A stretch of DNA of 64,000 nucleotides, taken from positions 5,233,501-5,297,500 of the forward strand of contig JBAMJR010000047.1 of NCBI GenBank assembly GCA_038501785.1. Reading direction: 5' to 3'. A program made the translations under genes and the position numbers. Positions 35,151-48,251 of this stretch are shown here, one piece after another. This DNA is from Myoxocephalus aenaeus (taxonomy: Eukaryota; Chordata; Actinopteri; Perciformes; Cottidae). Under the pieces are notes generated by a model. The model saw only the letters and a program-made list of their open reading frames with translations, was not told where the DNA came from and did no database searches. How positions within the stretch are numbered: position 1 is the first letter of the stretch; each line of letters starts with the position of its first letter.

Positions 35151-35529
35151 GTCTCTCAGGTACTTTATTATTTCCTGGACCCCGGCTGGCCGCTCATCCC
35201 CATTATGACAAATCTGTCTCGTTTCGCCGTTATGAGGAGAGCCACTAGCTTAGCAGGGCCACATGAATCAGCCTCGGGTTAATGCCCGGCGCTCCAAGCA
35301 AACACACACATGCTCACTTTCAAAGAAACGGACACACACACAACACACGTGGGCGGGCCCTTGGCGGGACCGCGCAGACAAACACCCTAACGAGGGGCTC
35401 GTCTCCGAGCGGCGGAAGGGACACCTTGCGCTAAATTTAGCCTCAGATGAAAAAGCCAATATCCGAGCTGCAATGAATCCATGTGTCTCAATAATGGCCG
35501 TGTACACATGGACGCACACACACGCACGC
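35151..35529. other. Non-coding interval, possibly conserved
   Basis: Unique-looking, GC-balanced and adjacent to the purine tract. No coding signal. Confidence 0.35.
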
Positions 35530-35549
35530 ACACACACACACACACACAC
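35530..35549. repeat. (CA)10 microsatellite
   Basis: Pure CA array preceded by CACG repeats. Confidence 0.96.
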
Positions 35550-35915
35550 GAGTTTCGCCTCTGCTGTGTCTCCTATCATATTACGCTGATTGGCACCCAA
35601 GTGGAATCACGATTGACCCGTCGGCTCGCCGCTGTTTGCTCCGTCTATTAGAGAATTATTTGCTTGTACTCTTTGCCTTTTTATGGCCCGGCTTCTCCGG
35701 CACGACGTAGACGATGACAGGGCTGCTGGATGTGCTTGTCTTTTATGTCTTTTATTTAAATTATTATCATTTCCATAATGTCAACTTAATTGCTCGCCAT
35801 CAGATGCATCGAGGGGGGACGTTCGCGGACGCCCAGAGGACAGCGCTGACAGTGAATGGCAGAGGCCTTTTAACCACCTTGCACTGTGCCCAAGCTTTTG
35901 ATCGCAACGCCCATG

Positions 35916-35918
<3 letters not shown>

Positions 35919-35970
<52 letters not shown>
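35919..35970. repeat. (GT)26 microsatellite
   Basis: A 52-bp pure array. It is opposite in sense to the CA array about 370 bp upstream. Confidence 0.99.
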
Positions 35971-35971
<1 letters not shown>

Positions 35972-37322
35972 TGCTGAGGCGTGTGGCCCGGTCTTGAACC
36001 GACTGGACATAAAACGCCATTGATTGAAATCCTGTCACATCGCTCATTTTGGAGGTTGTGACATGAACCACACGCTGTACACAATGACTGATCTGTGTCG
36101 GGCACGTATGAACCCATAAAAAAAAAAGAAATCACACGGATGACTTGTCCTTTGGAAAAAGGCACACGATAAAGGATTCAGCCGGATTCATGAAAGTCAA
36201 AATGAACAGTCGCCTTCATCTCGCCACAACCCTTGAAAAGGGGGGAAACGAGTATGACAGCTCAATTGCGGAAAAGAAATAATGCAAAGGGATGGGGAAA
36301 AAAGTGAGCCGTGCACTTTGGGGATTTAACAGTGGATGCAGAGCAAACGGTGGGTGGGCAGGTGTATTGCGGCGCGGTTGGCGGAGCCGCCGAGGCGCGG
36401 CGTATCATCAATCAGCAATGCGCTGTGCGAGCTGCCGGGACGTGTGCCACGCCCCCGCAGCATTTCAAACGGAAACAGCAAATGTAACGTCTAAAGGACG
36501 GCGGACATGCCGGCGCCAGAGATGCAAATTGAGGACGGCGAGGCGTCGCCTCAGGAAGTCACAGGCCAAACAGAATTAGCATTTTGTTTCGTTTTTTGGC
36601 GGGGGTTTTGTCTCCCGCACGCCATCATTCGGAAAATAATGGTCAGTGGAATGCATCAAGTCTGGGTCGGTTTCTTTCAGATGGCCGGTGATACGATTTA
36701 TCATTGAGCGACTGCTTAGGTTTGACTCATTTGACTCTTCATTTGTATGGAAAACCCATCGGCTATCAATATTATTGCCCATATATTCCATCATCCATGG
36801 CCTCTGTACCGCTCGGGGCGAAGCCTCAAACGTGAGACTACAGACAACCTTCAGATCACCTCCAGAAAAAAACTCCCCACGTCAGGAGATATGATATACT
36901 CTTTTCCCCTTTGCACCGGAGATGTGTGCATCAACTTGTTTTACTGACATCGCCCCTCCAGTCATAAACACTTTTTGCGAGACTGTTTCGCTTCAGATTT
37001 GAGGCTACTTCGCGGGAATTCAATCAAGTATGTGGAAATATACAAGCTCGGAAATCAGCCGAGCGACACATTCCTTGGAATTTATGTGGGACTTTATGGT
37101 TCCCAGCTCCTTCCCAGCGCCATCGTTGATTCCGTTCGTCCTCCTCACTGGCCCGCTGGTGCAATTTCCAACGCTGCCCCCGAGGTCACGACCCTCCCTC
37201 TCCTTGGCGGAGCGACACCCGGGGGGAGGAATATTAACGGGGTGACCTCAAACAAAATGCCGGTTGGCCCCCGGCAGCTGGGTAAGCAAGTAATATCCCC
37301 CGTTTAAACAGACCATGATAGT
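35971..37322. other. Non-coding interval with an octamer site
   Basis: 36290-36580 is GC-rich, with an Arg-rich plus frame of no recognisable family. A perfect octamer ATGCAAAT lies at 36522-36529. 36940-37310 is GC-balanced and could be a conserved element. Confidence 0.4.
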
Positions 37323-37338
37323 AAAAAAAAAAAAAAAA
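37323..37338. repeat. Poly-A run, A16
   Basis: Uninterrupted A16. No retroposon body is recognised. Confidence 0.95.
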
Positions 37339-38730
37339 CTCCCCTTGTAACCATTCCTCTTCCCCGCCGCCCCCTCCTGGACTCTTTAAACATCTCTTTG
37401 ATGATTGCCTGATGCAAATGTGGCGCTCCATGCTCGTTTCACTTTGGCTTCCATTACACTGTGCAAAGATTGGTTGGCTTGTCAGAATGGGAAATCGGCC
37501 TTTAATCATTTATGATGGCCATGTCTAAGTTGGGTATGCCCCGAAGTGCTCCGTCGTTCCTTACCTCTCCGGTGCGGTGTTTCTCTTTCCCTCTCTCTCG
37601 GTCTCTGTGTCTGCACAGTTTGCTTAACTCCTCGGGGAGAGGACTGATGCCCCACCACAACAACCTCGTACTGTCTCTTTAAATGCAGAAAAGGATCTCG
37701 GAGGCCGGGAGGGTGGTTTGTAAGCACTTTGACGTTAAACTATCCATCTTTTCATCCCTACACACCTGTGAAAATCTCGCTTTGAAAAAAATAATTGTAA
37801 ACTTAATTGCTACATATTACAAGAGGAGTAGAAGAAAGTAGTCGGGGCAATTTCCCGTTTGTGTCTGTGCACCTAACAGCCAAGCCTGTGGATGCGTAGC
37901 GTGATCAACAAGAGGCCCTCTCCTTCCCTCTCAAGCGAAAATCAAAGCGGGAGCAGAACAGGTGGGCAAGCTGGGATTGCGTGTGGAGCCTTTTAGATAC
38001 CACATGCCACCTTACTTTACGCCGCCTTTGACAAAAAGGCTGCAAGGAAGCAAACACGCTTTGCCTCTCCTCCTCCCTGCCTGCCTCTCTCTCTCTCTCT
38101 CTCTCTCGCTCACACAGCTACTAAAACAGAAACCTCATCACTGACATTGTTTTGCATGCCATTTGAGATTGTTTTCCCGCTGCCAAGTCGGACCGCCTTT
38201 TGACAATTTTCTATTTCCACATTGTTTCGCTTCTTCAATATTGACTTTGTTTTGTTTTCTTGTCGACACCGGAGCCCCCGCTTCTGTACCAGGATGGCAT
38301 TTCCATTACTGCACTTTATCTTCTATCGTCAGGAGCGGCGGTGCCACAGCCATTGTGCCATAATTGAGATCCCCGTGTGGCTGGGGAGCCAAGATACTCC
38401 GCCGGTGGAATTTGATTGCCAGGTCTTAAGTGTGTCTTAGAATTTAGAATGAAATGTACATGCTGGCAGAAGCCACAGGGAGGTGGGTTGAGTAGTGCGT
38501 CTCACTCCTCACTAGTCAAATATCGACTCTTGGTCAGCTATGCTGCCCCTCCAGCGGATGTCAGTTTGTCTTTGCAAAATAGACTTCCGATGTCTGTTGA
38601 CTTAGTTTCCAGGTCCACTTACGCAACAAAACTTCTTCAGGCAACACAAGTAGGGAAAGGATCGTGGTTTAGGTTTCAATAAGTATGTTTGTTGCATTAC
38701 TGGCGTTAGTAAAACCGCGACATTGGCTTG
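37339..38730. other. Non-coding interval with octamer and (CT)n
   Basis: A perfect octamer ATGCAAAT lies at 37412-37419 and a CT array at 38085-38107. 38160-38420 is unique-looking. There is no gene evidence. Confidence 0.4.
38085..38107. repeat. (CT)n microsatellite
   Basis: About 11 copies. Confidence 0.96.
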
Positions 38731-38795
38731 GTTTCACACGGCACTCAAACAGGGGCCTGCTGGGTGAAAGTCCTGTGCTTGTTTGGCCCATCCAC
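38731..38795 (-). repeat. tRNA-like repeat scrap (copy 2)
   Basis: It shares GTTTCACACGG, TGGGTGAAAGTCCTGTG and CATCCACC-type landmarks with 10890-10953 in the same orientation. Read on the minus strand, ACTTTCACCCAGC is the tRNA-Glu-like anticodon context. A degenerate B-box is present; an A-box is not recognised. Confidence 0.45.
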
Positions 38796-41090
38796 CCAAA
38801 TCAAACCTTTTTCGCTCCTAATACTAGGTCAGTTGCTGAAAGCCCGGAAAGTCTCACACATACCCGACAGAGAGTGAGAACGTGTTGTTCAAAGGGCCAC
38901 AGGTCAATATATCCTAGATCCAGGAGTTTTTAGTTTGGGGAACAGATACTTTGTTGTTATCTCAGCGTCTTGCAGGTTGTTGGTGTTCAGCACCTCGGCC
39001 TCTTGGAAACATTACTGATTTACTCCTTTACAAAGGAATCCTTATTAGAGTCTAACACAAGAACCCCTTTGCTACTTTGTCTCCTGCATCACATTGCACT
39101 CAGAGACATCTTTTTTGTACCTCCAACTCTAAATGATTCTTAATAATTTAGTGCAAACCGATGGCTAGTGTTGGTTTTCTGCTGAGCGCAGTCTGCAGCA
39201 CAGTTTACGAAGGCGCCTCGGTCCTGAGAGCTTTGGCTTGGTGAAGAGAGAGAGAGACGGGGAGAATATGAGAATAAATGAGACAAATAAGAGAAAGTGA
39301 TGGAAAACCGAAAGAATTAGCGAGCGGCGGGCGAGACGGTGCCAAGGAAAGCAAGTGTCCTGTTTAGGAGGGAGGCCAAGCGCGGGTCAATAAAGCGCAG
39401 TCTGGCTAGAGACAAAGAGTCCTGCTGCAGTTTTTATGAGCGGGTCTTTCTCGCTGTTCATATGGGGTGGCCTCTCGTAAGAGAAGGAAAACAACTAATC
39501 AATAATTGAGGAGAGCAGTAAACACTGTGTGCACAGCACCTCTCCAGGGGGGATATCTGTGCTGGAGAATGTGCAGTTTACCTTGTGTGTATCAGTCCAT
39601 GTGTGCATTTTTTTGTACGTATGTCTTAGTGGAAGATGTTTTTTTTTTAACTGGTACATAATCTTGCAGCTACCCAGCATCTTATTCCAGGGCTTTTGAA
39701 ATCTGTCATCCTGGTGGGAACAGAGGTCACCGGCTTGAGAATGTGAAAGGACTCTTTGAGGAAGTTAGACTCCCTGATAGTATGAGTGGCACTTTTAAAA
39801 TTGGTGCCCATTGGTCCAGGAGACAGTCACATTTCTTTCTCTTTTTTTTCATGAAGGAAGGTCATAAAGAACCTTTTGTCGATTTGGCTTTTTGCTGTTG
39901 GAATCGCCTTGATGGGTGACACGGCCATCGATTGTGTTGCCAGGCATCGGGCACATACGTCTGAGGCTCTCTGTGAGGCTCCCCTTGTATAGGCTTTTAA
40001 ATATCATGAAATCACCTACCTACATCTGGTATTGCAGTCACACACAGCACATGTTCTTCAACAATGTTCTCGCATGAAGATTACAATCTGGTGGCCGCAA
40101 ATCACACGCACATTCCAAATGAAATTTCCATTCGACATGTACAGCTTAAGCCATCAGTGAAAACTTGTATCGCCTGAGATTTCGTTTTTTGGGAGAATCT
40201 TTTTTTACTCAGAGCAAATCAATATGTTGACTTTGGCTCGGCAAGGTCTCCAAACATCCTGATGGGAGTTTTTCTTAGACCTCCTTTGTTTTAACACAGG
40301 TGTGGCTCCAGTTTCCCCTTTTCTGCCCACTCGGATGCACCCGTCTCCCAGCTCACATCTTGTGCATCTTTCATAAGAATAAAAAAAAAGACTCAACTTG
40401 TGCCCCAAATTGCCCTAATTCCAACCTCTCTACCTGTGTCTACTTGTACTCTCGGTGTGCGGATGCGATTATCCGGGCCAGAGTTGCCCTGGAGACACAC
40501 AAAAAAGCTCTCAAGTTTGTGAGAGACCGCGGAGACCTCTTGAGGTCCCCTCGTCGTTCAAGACACAAGTGTTCGCAGCTGTTTCCCCGAACATAGTGCC
40601 GTTTCCTCATGTGTGGCATCACTCTCGTTGACTTATTTTTCTTGTTCCCAGTTATTGCATAAGGTTGCAGACTCCGCTGTCATCTTGTTTTCTTTCCTCA
40701 CTGTACTGCGGTTGTTACATAAAAAAAATAAAAAAAGACAGGCGCGTGAACGCTCGCGGAGAAAAACCACAAGTTTGTGCATATGGATTCCGGTGTGTGT
40801 GCGTGTTGTGTTGTGAGTTGTGAATGCAGCAGACAGACAGCTTCAGGTCAGCTGAGCTTTGTTTGGGGATTAGTTGCCTGTTGGCAAAGTCAGAGCCTCG
40901 GAATCACTTCGCCCTCAGGCTCTTTGTCACTCCGCCACGAAACCGAAAGACAGACACGGCGACAAGCAGACGGCGGGCCCGTTTTGTTCTGGGCCATTTC
41001 CTCTCCTCCTTCCTCTCGACTCAATAATACTTACTCACTGCTGCTGCTGCGGCGGCGTGGAAAGCCCTTAATTCCAATTTTAGGCCTTTT
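38796..41090. other. Non-coding interval
   Basis: Mixed unique-looking DNA. GA-rich sequence lies near 39245-39310. The 40777-41250 plus frame (157 codons, the longest in the window) lacks any recognisable domain and spans GC-rich then AT-rich DNA, so I do not call it a gene. Confidence 0.4.
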
Positions 41091-44000
41091 TATTATTTTT
41101 TTACAATGTACAGTGCAAGCTGAACAGGTTTTACGATCTCAACATGCATATATGGTTCTTTTTTTACTAGTAAGTAGTCGTATAAACCGCATTGAGTTAT
41201 ATTACTTGTATTATTTTATATCATTTTTTTCAGAATTTAGTTGTGAATAAAATGTATATATCACTTTTATAAAATATTTTGATCATAACTATTAATGTCC
41301 AGCATGATCTAAGCTAGATTTCCCCAAAAATTATTTTGAAGCGGTCCCCGACTTATACAAACTCCATGGTTCAGGCACTTACCAACATCCCACATACTAA
41401 TAGGACACCTTTTTGGAAAGATTAGGACCTAAAAATCACTGCAAAACCAAGCTTTGACATATTGGGAAGGTGTTTTAGTCAAAAGAACGTGTCGTTCGGT
41501 TGTTTTATGACAATACATTGTCTCACTAGAGGCTGCTGGGTATTAAAATTTGCATAAGCCTTCCCTCTTGCTGTGTGACGTGTTTCTAGAAATGTGGGGG
41601 GTACACGTAAGTCACAGGAAGCGGATATGTGAGACGGAGAAGAAAAAAAGAAACATGTGATTTTACAGGTACTAATATGGAGTTCGTAAGGATTTTGATT
41701 GCTTTGTTAGACTCCCACAAGCCCGTACGGTTACTGAGATGTGTTTGTTAGGGAAATCCGACTTTGTAAAGGGTATTTATCATGGATTTGGTGAAACCTT
41801 GCGGCCATCGCGGCAAGCTGACAGAGCAGCCGTATAGTTGGAGGAGTTTACGTAAGTACTTAAACTTAACGGTTACTTTAATTATATTTTATGCCATATG
41901 TATCTTCTCACAAGAGTTGCGGAACTGTAGAACTTTAAATGAAGTTAAACAACAATGTGGTTCCGGAGACAATTAAGGAAACGTTAAAACAAATGTTTTT
42001 TAAAAACTGTCTGATGCTTTGCCTTGCCGTGCTAAAGAGGCCGCGCAAAGCAGACACTTTTATTTGTGTTGACTTTTTGAGAAGTTTTGATTGGGGACGT
42101 TAACATCACATCATTTTTCACTCATTAACAGCCACTCACTGGTGTGCTCGCAGCTTGACGAAGTGGCTTTTGTTAAAAGCACTTGAGAACTTAGTCATAC
42201 ATAGTTGTCCTCTATCGGCCTTCTCTCCAACATAATGGGACTATATGGCCCTCGCCTTGTTTTTATACTCAACAGAAATGTTTCTTTCCAGTAATCAAGA
42301 CCCGGCTACTCAAGATAATTCACAGACCTCAGTGTGAGCAGTTTCATGGAAGAACTATTTTCTTTCAACCATAATCTGACATGACCATTTAGACTCATTA
42401 TATTCCAATATCGCCAAAAATAGGCAACCCTCATGAAAAAAAATGTTGACTGGTTAATACAGGTGAGAGGAATCTGTTTTTTGTTCTTATTTGGTGGGAA
42501 CTGTCCCTTTAAGTGAGTGAGTAGCGCAATCTTTACTCTAATGCCTCAGTCGGAAAGGTCATAGCGCTGTGCACGACAAGGTGGCATCGCTGAGTGGCAC
42601 CCCTCCCTTCCACCGATGAATGTGTGTGTGCACATGTGGAGTACCACCAGGATCTTGTCAATTAACCGCTGAAAACAATCCTTCACTGCCTTAGGGGGTT
42701 TAGCAGCTAACTAGGAGGGCAGTGCCAGTCGGAGGGAAATTGGCCGCTTCACTAGGCTGCATGATGATGCTCAGGTGCAGGCACAGAAATGCTCATTAAT
42801 TCCCGGTACCTCGGGGTGGTGAGCATACATGATGAAGCCAACATTTGAGGAATTTGCATCACAACCCCTCACATAAAGACAAGGGGATTGTTAGACATAA
42901 TGAGACAGGTTTTTTTCTTCTTCTTTTTTTCTCCACATAATGATGAAACAATGAGAAGTTCTGAGAGGTGAGAGGAAGAAAAAAAAGGTGTCAAGCACCG
43001 CGTGCGCGTCGGGAGTAGAAGTCGGCGTTGATTTCGGTCTGCAGACGTAATTGCGTGCAATGCAGGCTGAATTCTCCTCGCGGTCCGTCGAGATGAAAAG
43101 GACTTTGCTGGCTCTCTAAAAATTGGATCCTCAAACACAAACTCGGAGCATCACATGAGCGACGAGGCTAGCTACGTTGCGAAGCAATTTGGAGTTAATA
43201 CACAGGCTCTTGGGTACATTGAATTAAATAAGCAAGATAAAACTGCCCTTCAACTCAATGAAGCTGCTGCAGCTTCTCGGCTTAAGTGAACATACTATTG
43301 GTAGTGCATGCTTTGGCAAAAAGCTGTTTTCAGTGTGAACTGAAATTCTAAAAAAAAAAAAGGAATCAAAGCCTCTGAAAACCATTCCCATCGCTCTGCT
43401 GAGCCGCACGCTCGACCTCGCGCCAAGACGTGGATCCGGAAGTGGCGCGGGGCCCTCTTCCAAAGAGATAAGTGAAGAACGTGAACCGTGAACATCGTGC
43501 CAGTGATCTCGGCGACACTTTCATGGCGGGTGAGCTCGGGCCCGGGCGTTCACGCGTGCGTCTTGGCGGATTTTACCGCGAGGCGTCGCGAGTGACGATG
43601 TGTCCATCTGTCACGGGGGACTCCCATCTCCCTAATGGTACTGCTGGGGAAAGAGACGTCTTAATGTCTTCTCTCCAAGGAGATTTCTAAAGTCTGACAA
43701 AAGAGAAATGAACTGTCGATGTCATCGGGGTTATCGCTGTTTTTTCTCTCCTTTTTTATGCCTTTATTTGCTAGTAGACAGGAGAGAGCTGTAACTTCAA
43801 CCCAGAGGCCGCCAGGGAGCCCGCAGACGACACATTCTGGAAAGACTAAAAGAAACGGGCAATTACCAGGAAGGGATGGTCTGTCGCAGAGATGCTATCA
43901 AGTTGCATTATGGGAAGCGTAGGGTTGACCAGTTTAGGAGCTTGACCCACACTAAAAATAAGGATTTAGGCCTCTATTGCAACAATTTAGACCATTCTTC

Positions 44001-44588
44001 TTACTTATCTTGAAATAGGAAGTCCTCCTACTTCATAAAATTGTTATGCTTAATAAATACAAAGAGCACTACTTGTTCAAGTCAGAGCCACTTGACCAAA
44101 GAGCATCTTTGTCTCAGAGCCGGCAGGACTCATTGTCCTCCTAAATGTACCTTCTCTAACGATTGTTCCCTTTCTTCCCCGGCTGTGTTACTAAAGGCCA
44201 GTCAGCCTCACAACCGTCACTTTATAATGAAAACATTGGTGGTAAAGGAAGGTGGTCGTCTCAGGTCCCCCAAAGGACCAGAGCTGGCTCGAATAAAGGT
44301 CACAATAGCTGTCTGACACGAGGGGGGTGGCGGGCGAGAGAGGCACCCGGACAGGCCGATAAGGGAAGAGCGACTGGCTCTCTGAAGGGAAGCTATAGGT
44401 CACATTTGTGCCGTTAAGGACTCGACGGGGTCGCCGAGGTGTCATCCCCTCCGCGCGGGACCTTCGGCAAAGCCCGGCTCCCTGTTTGCTGAGGGGATGT
44501 ACTGAAGCTGGGTTCGTTCAGAGAGGAAATAAAAGGAGTATTGATTGCATTGGAGTGCAGCCGAGTGAAAGTGGAAGTGTTTATCTGT

Positions 44589-44590
<2 letters not shown>
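41091..44590. other. Long non-coding interval with two octamers
   Basis: 41091-42000 is AT-rich. Perfect octamers lie at 41548-41555 and 42852-42859. 43440-43700 is GC- and CpG-rich without a recognisable product. Around 43900, TTGCATTATGGGAAGCG resembles a phrase often seen in fish repeats. 44160-44560 is unique-looking. No gene is supported. Confidence 0.4.

Positions 44591-44619
<29 letters not shown>
44591..44619. repeat. (GT)n microsatellite
   Basis: About 14 pure copies. Confidence 0.98.
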
Positions 44620-44620
<1 letters not shown>

Positions 44621-46460
44621 CGAGTTTACATTCACGTCCCCTTCATCTCGAGCACCCGTTATCGCTAACGCGCTAATATCCGCTGCTCCCTCTCACTCTT
44701 TTTCCTCCGCCCCTCCCTTTCATTTCTCCCTCTCATCATTCTCTGTTGTCTTCTTCCCTTCCGTCTACCTCTCCCGCTGTTTCGGTAATCTATCCGACGT
44801 CGTGGTGAGTGGTGAGACGAGGATGAATTAATCATGTTCCCCAAAATGACTCATCTGCTGCGAGAAAAAAACTAAACACGGAGCCGGTAAAGGGCAGATG
44901 CACTGCCGGGTCGGGGTGACCCCTGCGAAACAGCCGCACCAAACATAATCCGCCACAAAATGGCCACGATTGGGTCGTGCGTGTGCGTGGGTTTCATGTA
45001 ATTGCTCCACTTTTTTGTTCCAAGGATTTGTTTCGCTTTCCCTCCATGCATTTGTTGAATATATTTATGTTAAATGTTATGTTTCCAAGGCAAGGCTTTT
45101 ATTCTCTTTTTTTATATATGTATTAAAGGAAAGCTCCCCACTGTTTCTCTGCTAGTAAACAGGTTTCCATTTCCACAGAGAGTTACTCACCCTTGAAAGG
45201 GTCTTCTGCAGAAGGGCCTAATTGCCGGTCGGCCATTTTGCTTAGGGGACAAGACGCGGCATGAAATATTCACGGAAACTCTTGGGATACGAGCAAAGGA
45301 GCCCATGACAGTTGGAGAGATTTATAATTAAGCAGGCGGGGATTAAAGACAGAGACACACACTCTCATATCCCTCCCCCGACCTCTCTTTTTCCCTGCAA
45401 GACAGAAACAAGCGTGCACTCGCACACGCGCACACAAGTATGAAGATTAATACACAGCTGGCCGAGCTGACAAAGCCAAACTGTACAGTCAAGAGTCATT
45501 AACGCCTTCACGCATCCCAGAGTGCACCACAAGCACCCAGGCCCCCCCGCCGCCGCGGAGAGAGACACAGTGAAGGGGTCAGGGGTCATAAACTCGGCGA
45601 GTGTTGTCTTCACAGACAGTTGAATGCGGCCCCGCTGTCCTTCATGCTCATCGGGCTGATTCCGGGGCACCGGGGACATCGCGGCGGAGCTGCCGGCGGC
45701 GTCACCTTTTGGGCTCCTTCGGGAGGAAGAAACGAGCCGTGCAATGCAAGCAGTTTATTCATGTGGAGAAAAAGGCGACCGTTACGTATTAATGACTTCT
45801 GACACATTTGTCATGTTATCATGGAGTTCTTTGACAGGTAGCGGTTTAACGAGTGGCAGATGGTGCAAGAGACACATCCGCCCAGACCTGGCTCACACAA
45901 AACTATTCTGGATGGTTTCTTTTACCCTCTTAGATCACCAGATGGATGGATTTATATCATGGAAATGCAGGGATATGGTCAATCCCAGGATTGTTGGATA
46001 CTTTGTGACAAAGTAAAAAGGATCATTCTGATTAATTCGAGATGTTCTTTTTTTTTAAATGATTGGCAATGATAACAACGTATTTACCACGACTGATCTC
46101 AGAATAAGTACATAAATAATAACTACAGAAACATCGCTACACAAACAAACTTCACATTACATAGAGTTAGATCCAAACCAACACAGTTTAATCAACTCTT
46201 TTGGGTCCTTTTCTAACTGCGGTCCAGATGTTGTGGAAAGCCTTCTTCTTTTAGTCAAACACAGAAAAAAACTATTCTGAAGGTAAGAAGGATCCACAAA
46301 TGATATAGCTACAGTCACATGAACTCATCCACTGAGAACATTTAGCACACTGTTCATTTTCATTTAAACAAACAAAGAAAGCAAACAGATGTAGATTTTT
46401 GTGTTACTTTATGTTCAGCTTTTAAGCGACAGCTCTGCCTCAGCTCTCAGTAACTATATC
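44620..46460. other. Non-coding interval
   Basis: 44690-44780 is pyrimidine-rich. 45540-45740 is GC-rich, with Gly/Pro-rich frames on both strands and no recognisable domain. 46020-46400 is AT-rich. No gene is supported. Confidence 0.4.
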
Positions 46461-46483
46461 TATATATATATATATATATATAT
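46461..46483. repeat. (TA)n microsatellite
   Basis: A pure TA array of 23 bp. Confidence 0.96.
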
Positions 46484-47642
46484 TGTTTTTGTCGAAGAAC
46501 AGATTGTGCTTCTAAACTCAAAGTTTTGTCGCATTTTGAAAGTGAAATCCATCCGGTGTAAAAATGAGCATCGGGCGGGGTAACTCCTGGCTGCAGGGCC
46601 CGGAGCCGTGAAGCAATGCATTAGCTTGTCAAAGTGGACGAGGTCATTCCTTTTCTTTCATTACTAAACGAAAAGCTCCGTTGGGAAGTTCTGCTCGCGC
46701 ACGTACGCCCGTATGTCGTGATGTATTCATGAACATGTGTGCACGCGAACGTGTCCGCACTCGTGATTGATGGCGTACTTACGATACATAAAGAGAGAGG
46801 GGGAGAAAGGAAAATGCATTTTGACCCATTATGCAGGAGTAATGAATCTCCACAGACTCTGCATTAACTTTTCTCTGACTTATCCAAAAAAAAATTGTAA
46901 ACACAGCAAAAATGAGCCTGTGCATACTTACAAGAACTCAGCAATATCTCTCAGTATCTCGAGCTATTTTCTCCCGAAATCCACACACACACAATCACAC
47001 ACACACACACACAATGTGACTGCAAATCAACTTGATGCTAGAGCAAAGGAGGGTAAAGAAGAAAGAAAAAATGCAATAATGTTTAATGTTTGCCAAGAAT
47101 TGAACAATATTTGCATAGACGTTTTACTTTCCAAAGACACAGAGAGTTTAACTGCAATGTGTGCGTATCTCAACGCTCTAAAAGGGGACATATCGTGAAG
47201 AAAAAAGAGAAAAACTCCCTCCCTCACTACTCGTGCACATACATTTGGGTATCCGGAGGGCCCGACCTACCCACAAACTGCAATGATGAGACTCATTAGA
47301 ATAAACACCGCCCACGACTCGGGGAACGACCATTGCAAAAGTGCACCACGTTTTTTTCTCACCAGCCAATCAGTGCAGACTGGCGCGAAAAAGAGACAGG
47401 TGCTAAAATGAAGCATTGCAGACAAAGGGGCAATATAGGTATAATCACAAAGAAATGAGCTTTTTTCTTCTTCTTTTTTTTTATGAAAGTGTGTAAACAA
47501 GTCCTCGTAGAAATCCAAATGTCACCCGGTTATTTCTCGAGATTGTCGAGAGGTGTGTGTGTGTGAAACACCTGCTGCAACTCAAGCTGCCAATGACACT
47601 TTTACGACGCTTGTTTGTGTGTTTTCTAATGAAGCACACACT
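46484..47642. other. Non-coding interval with (AC)n and octamer
   Basis: An interrupted AC array lies at 46982-47013 and a perfect octamer ATTTGCAT at 47109-47116. The 46767-47198 plus frame (143 codons) runs through the AC array and has no recognisable domain. Confidence 0.4.
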
Positions 47643-47672
47643 CCCCCCCCCCCCTACACACACACACACACA
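47643..47672. repeat. C-run plus (AC)n
   Basis: C12 at 47643-47654, then about eight AC copies. Confidence 0.96.
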
Positions 47673-47892
47673 AAACCGAAACCGAAACAGGCAGACGGCG
47701 CAACGCAACCCACGGGAGCTCCCGTCAAGTGACGGAGCACGACGACGGCGCGTAAACGCTGCTGTGCACGCCGGTGCACAAAATGTTCTCGTCAGATGCC
47801 AAAGCAATCATGCCACATGCCAAAGAGGCCCGGCCACATGACATCAGAGCTGTCAGTTAGGTGTGTGTGTGTTGCGTACGAGCATGTGTGTG

Positions 47893-47936
47893 TAATACAT
47901 ATGTATTATAATATTTACGTCATGCGCTGTGATTGG
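47893..47936 (+). promoter_or_regulatory. Possible promoter: palindrome, CRE-like and CCAAT-like motifs
   Basis: A perfect 16-bp palindrome TAATACATATGTATTA (47893-47908) is followed by the CRE-like TTACGTCA (47915-47922) and an inverted CCAAT box ATTGG (47932-47936). An ATG opening a 56-codon frame follows at 48081. The arrangement is compatible with a TATA-poor promoter, but each motif is short and could be chance. Confidence 0.3.
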
Positions 47937-48080
47937 TCAGTGGGCCAGCGTGACTTTAGTCAACAGAAAGCTACCTAGCTGCTAGCAGAACTCAGTAGGA
48001 GTAAGAAGAGTTCAGGCTGAAACATAAGAGAAGTTTTGACATTTTTAGTTTTTTGCTTGGTGTAGTTTGTTTAACACTCA

Positions 48081-48251
48081 ATGGCTGAAGGAGGAGGAGA
48101 AACAGACTTGGTGGCAGATTTACTGACAACGCCTTTCTCACGGAGGGTTACGGACCTGTTACTGGAACTGAAGCGCACCGATATACTGTACAACCGCGTC
48201 ATTGAACTGCTTGTTAACAAAAAGAGGAGGATGGTCTTTGTCTTTAAGTGA
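48081..48251 (+). CDS. Small ORF of 56 codons, hypothetical
   Basis: This ORF has a compositionally protein-like, amphipathic peptide: MAEGGGETDLVADLLTTPFS at the start, then RRVTDLLLELKRTD, a Leu-rich middle and a basic KKRRMVFVFK end. The ATG has G at +4, but T rather than a purine at -3. A strong donor-like GTG|GTGAGTG lies about 11 bp after the stop. The opening DLVADLLTTPFSRR weakly recalls N-termini of transposase-derived (hAT/ZMYM-like) fish proteins; this is memory only. It could be a genuine small first exon, a TE exon relic or chance. Confidence 0.3.
   Translation: MAEGGGETDLVADLLTTPFSRRVTDLLLELKRTDILYNRVIELLVNKKRRMVFVFK

Noticed and set aside
36292..36579. Arg/Cys-rich ORF suggesting a small basic protein
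   Set aside because: GC-rich chance frame; Cys spacing fits no known finger.
40777..41250. 157-codon ORF, longest in the window
   Set aside because: No domain or splice context, and it crosses an abrupt GC to AT change.
46767..47198. 143-codon plus-strand ORF
   Set aside because: It runs through an AC microsatellite and matches no family I know.
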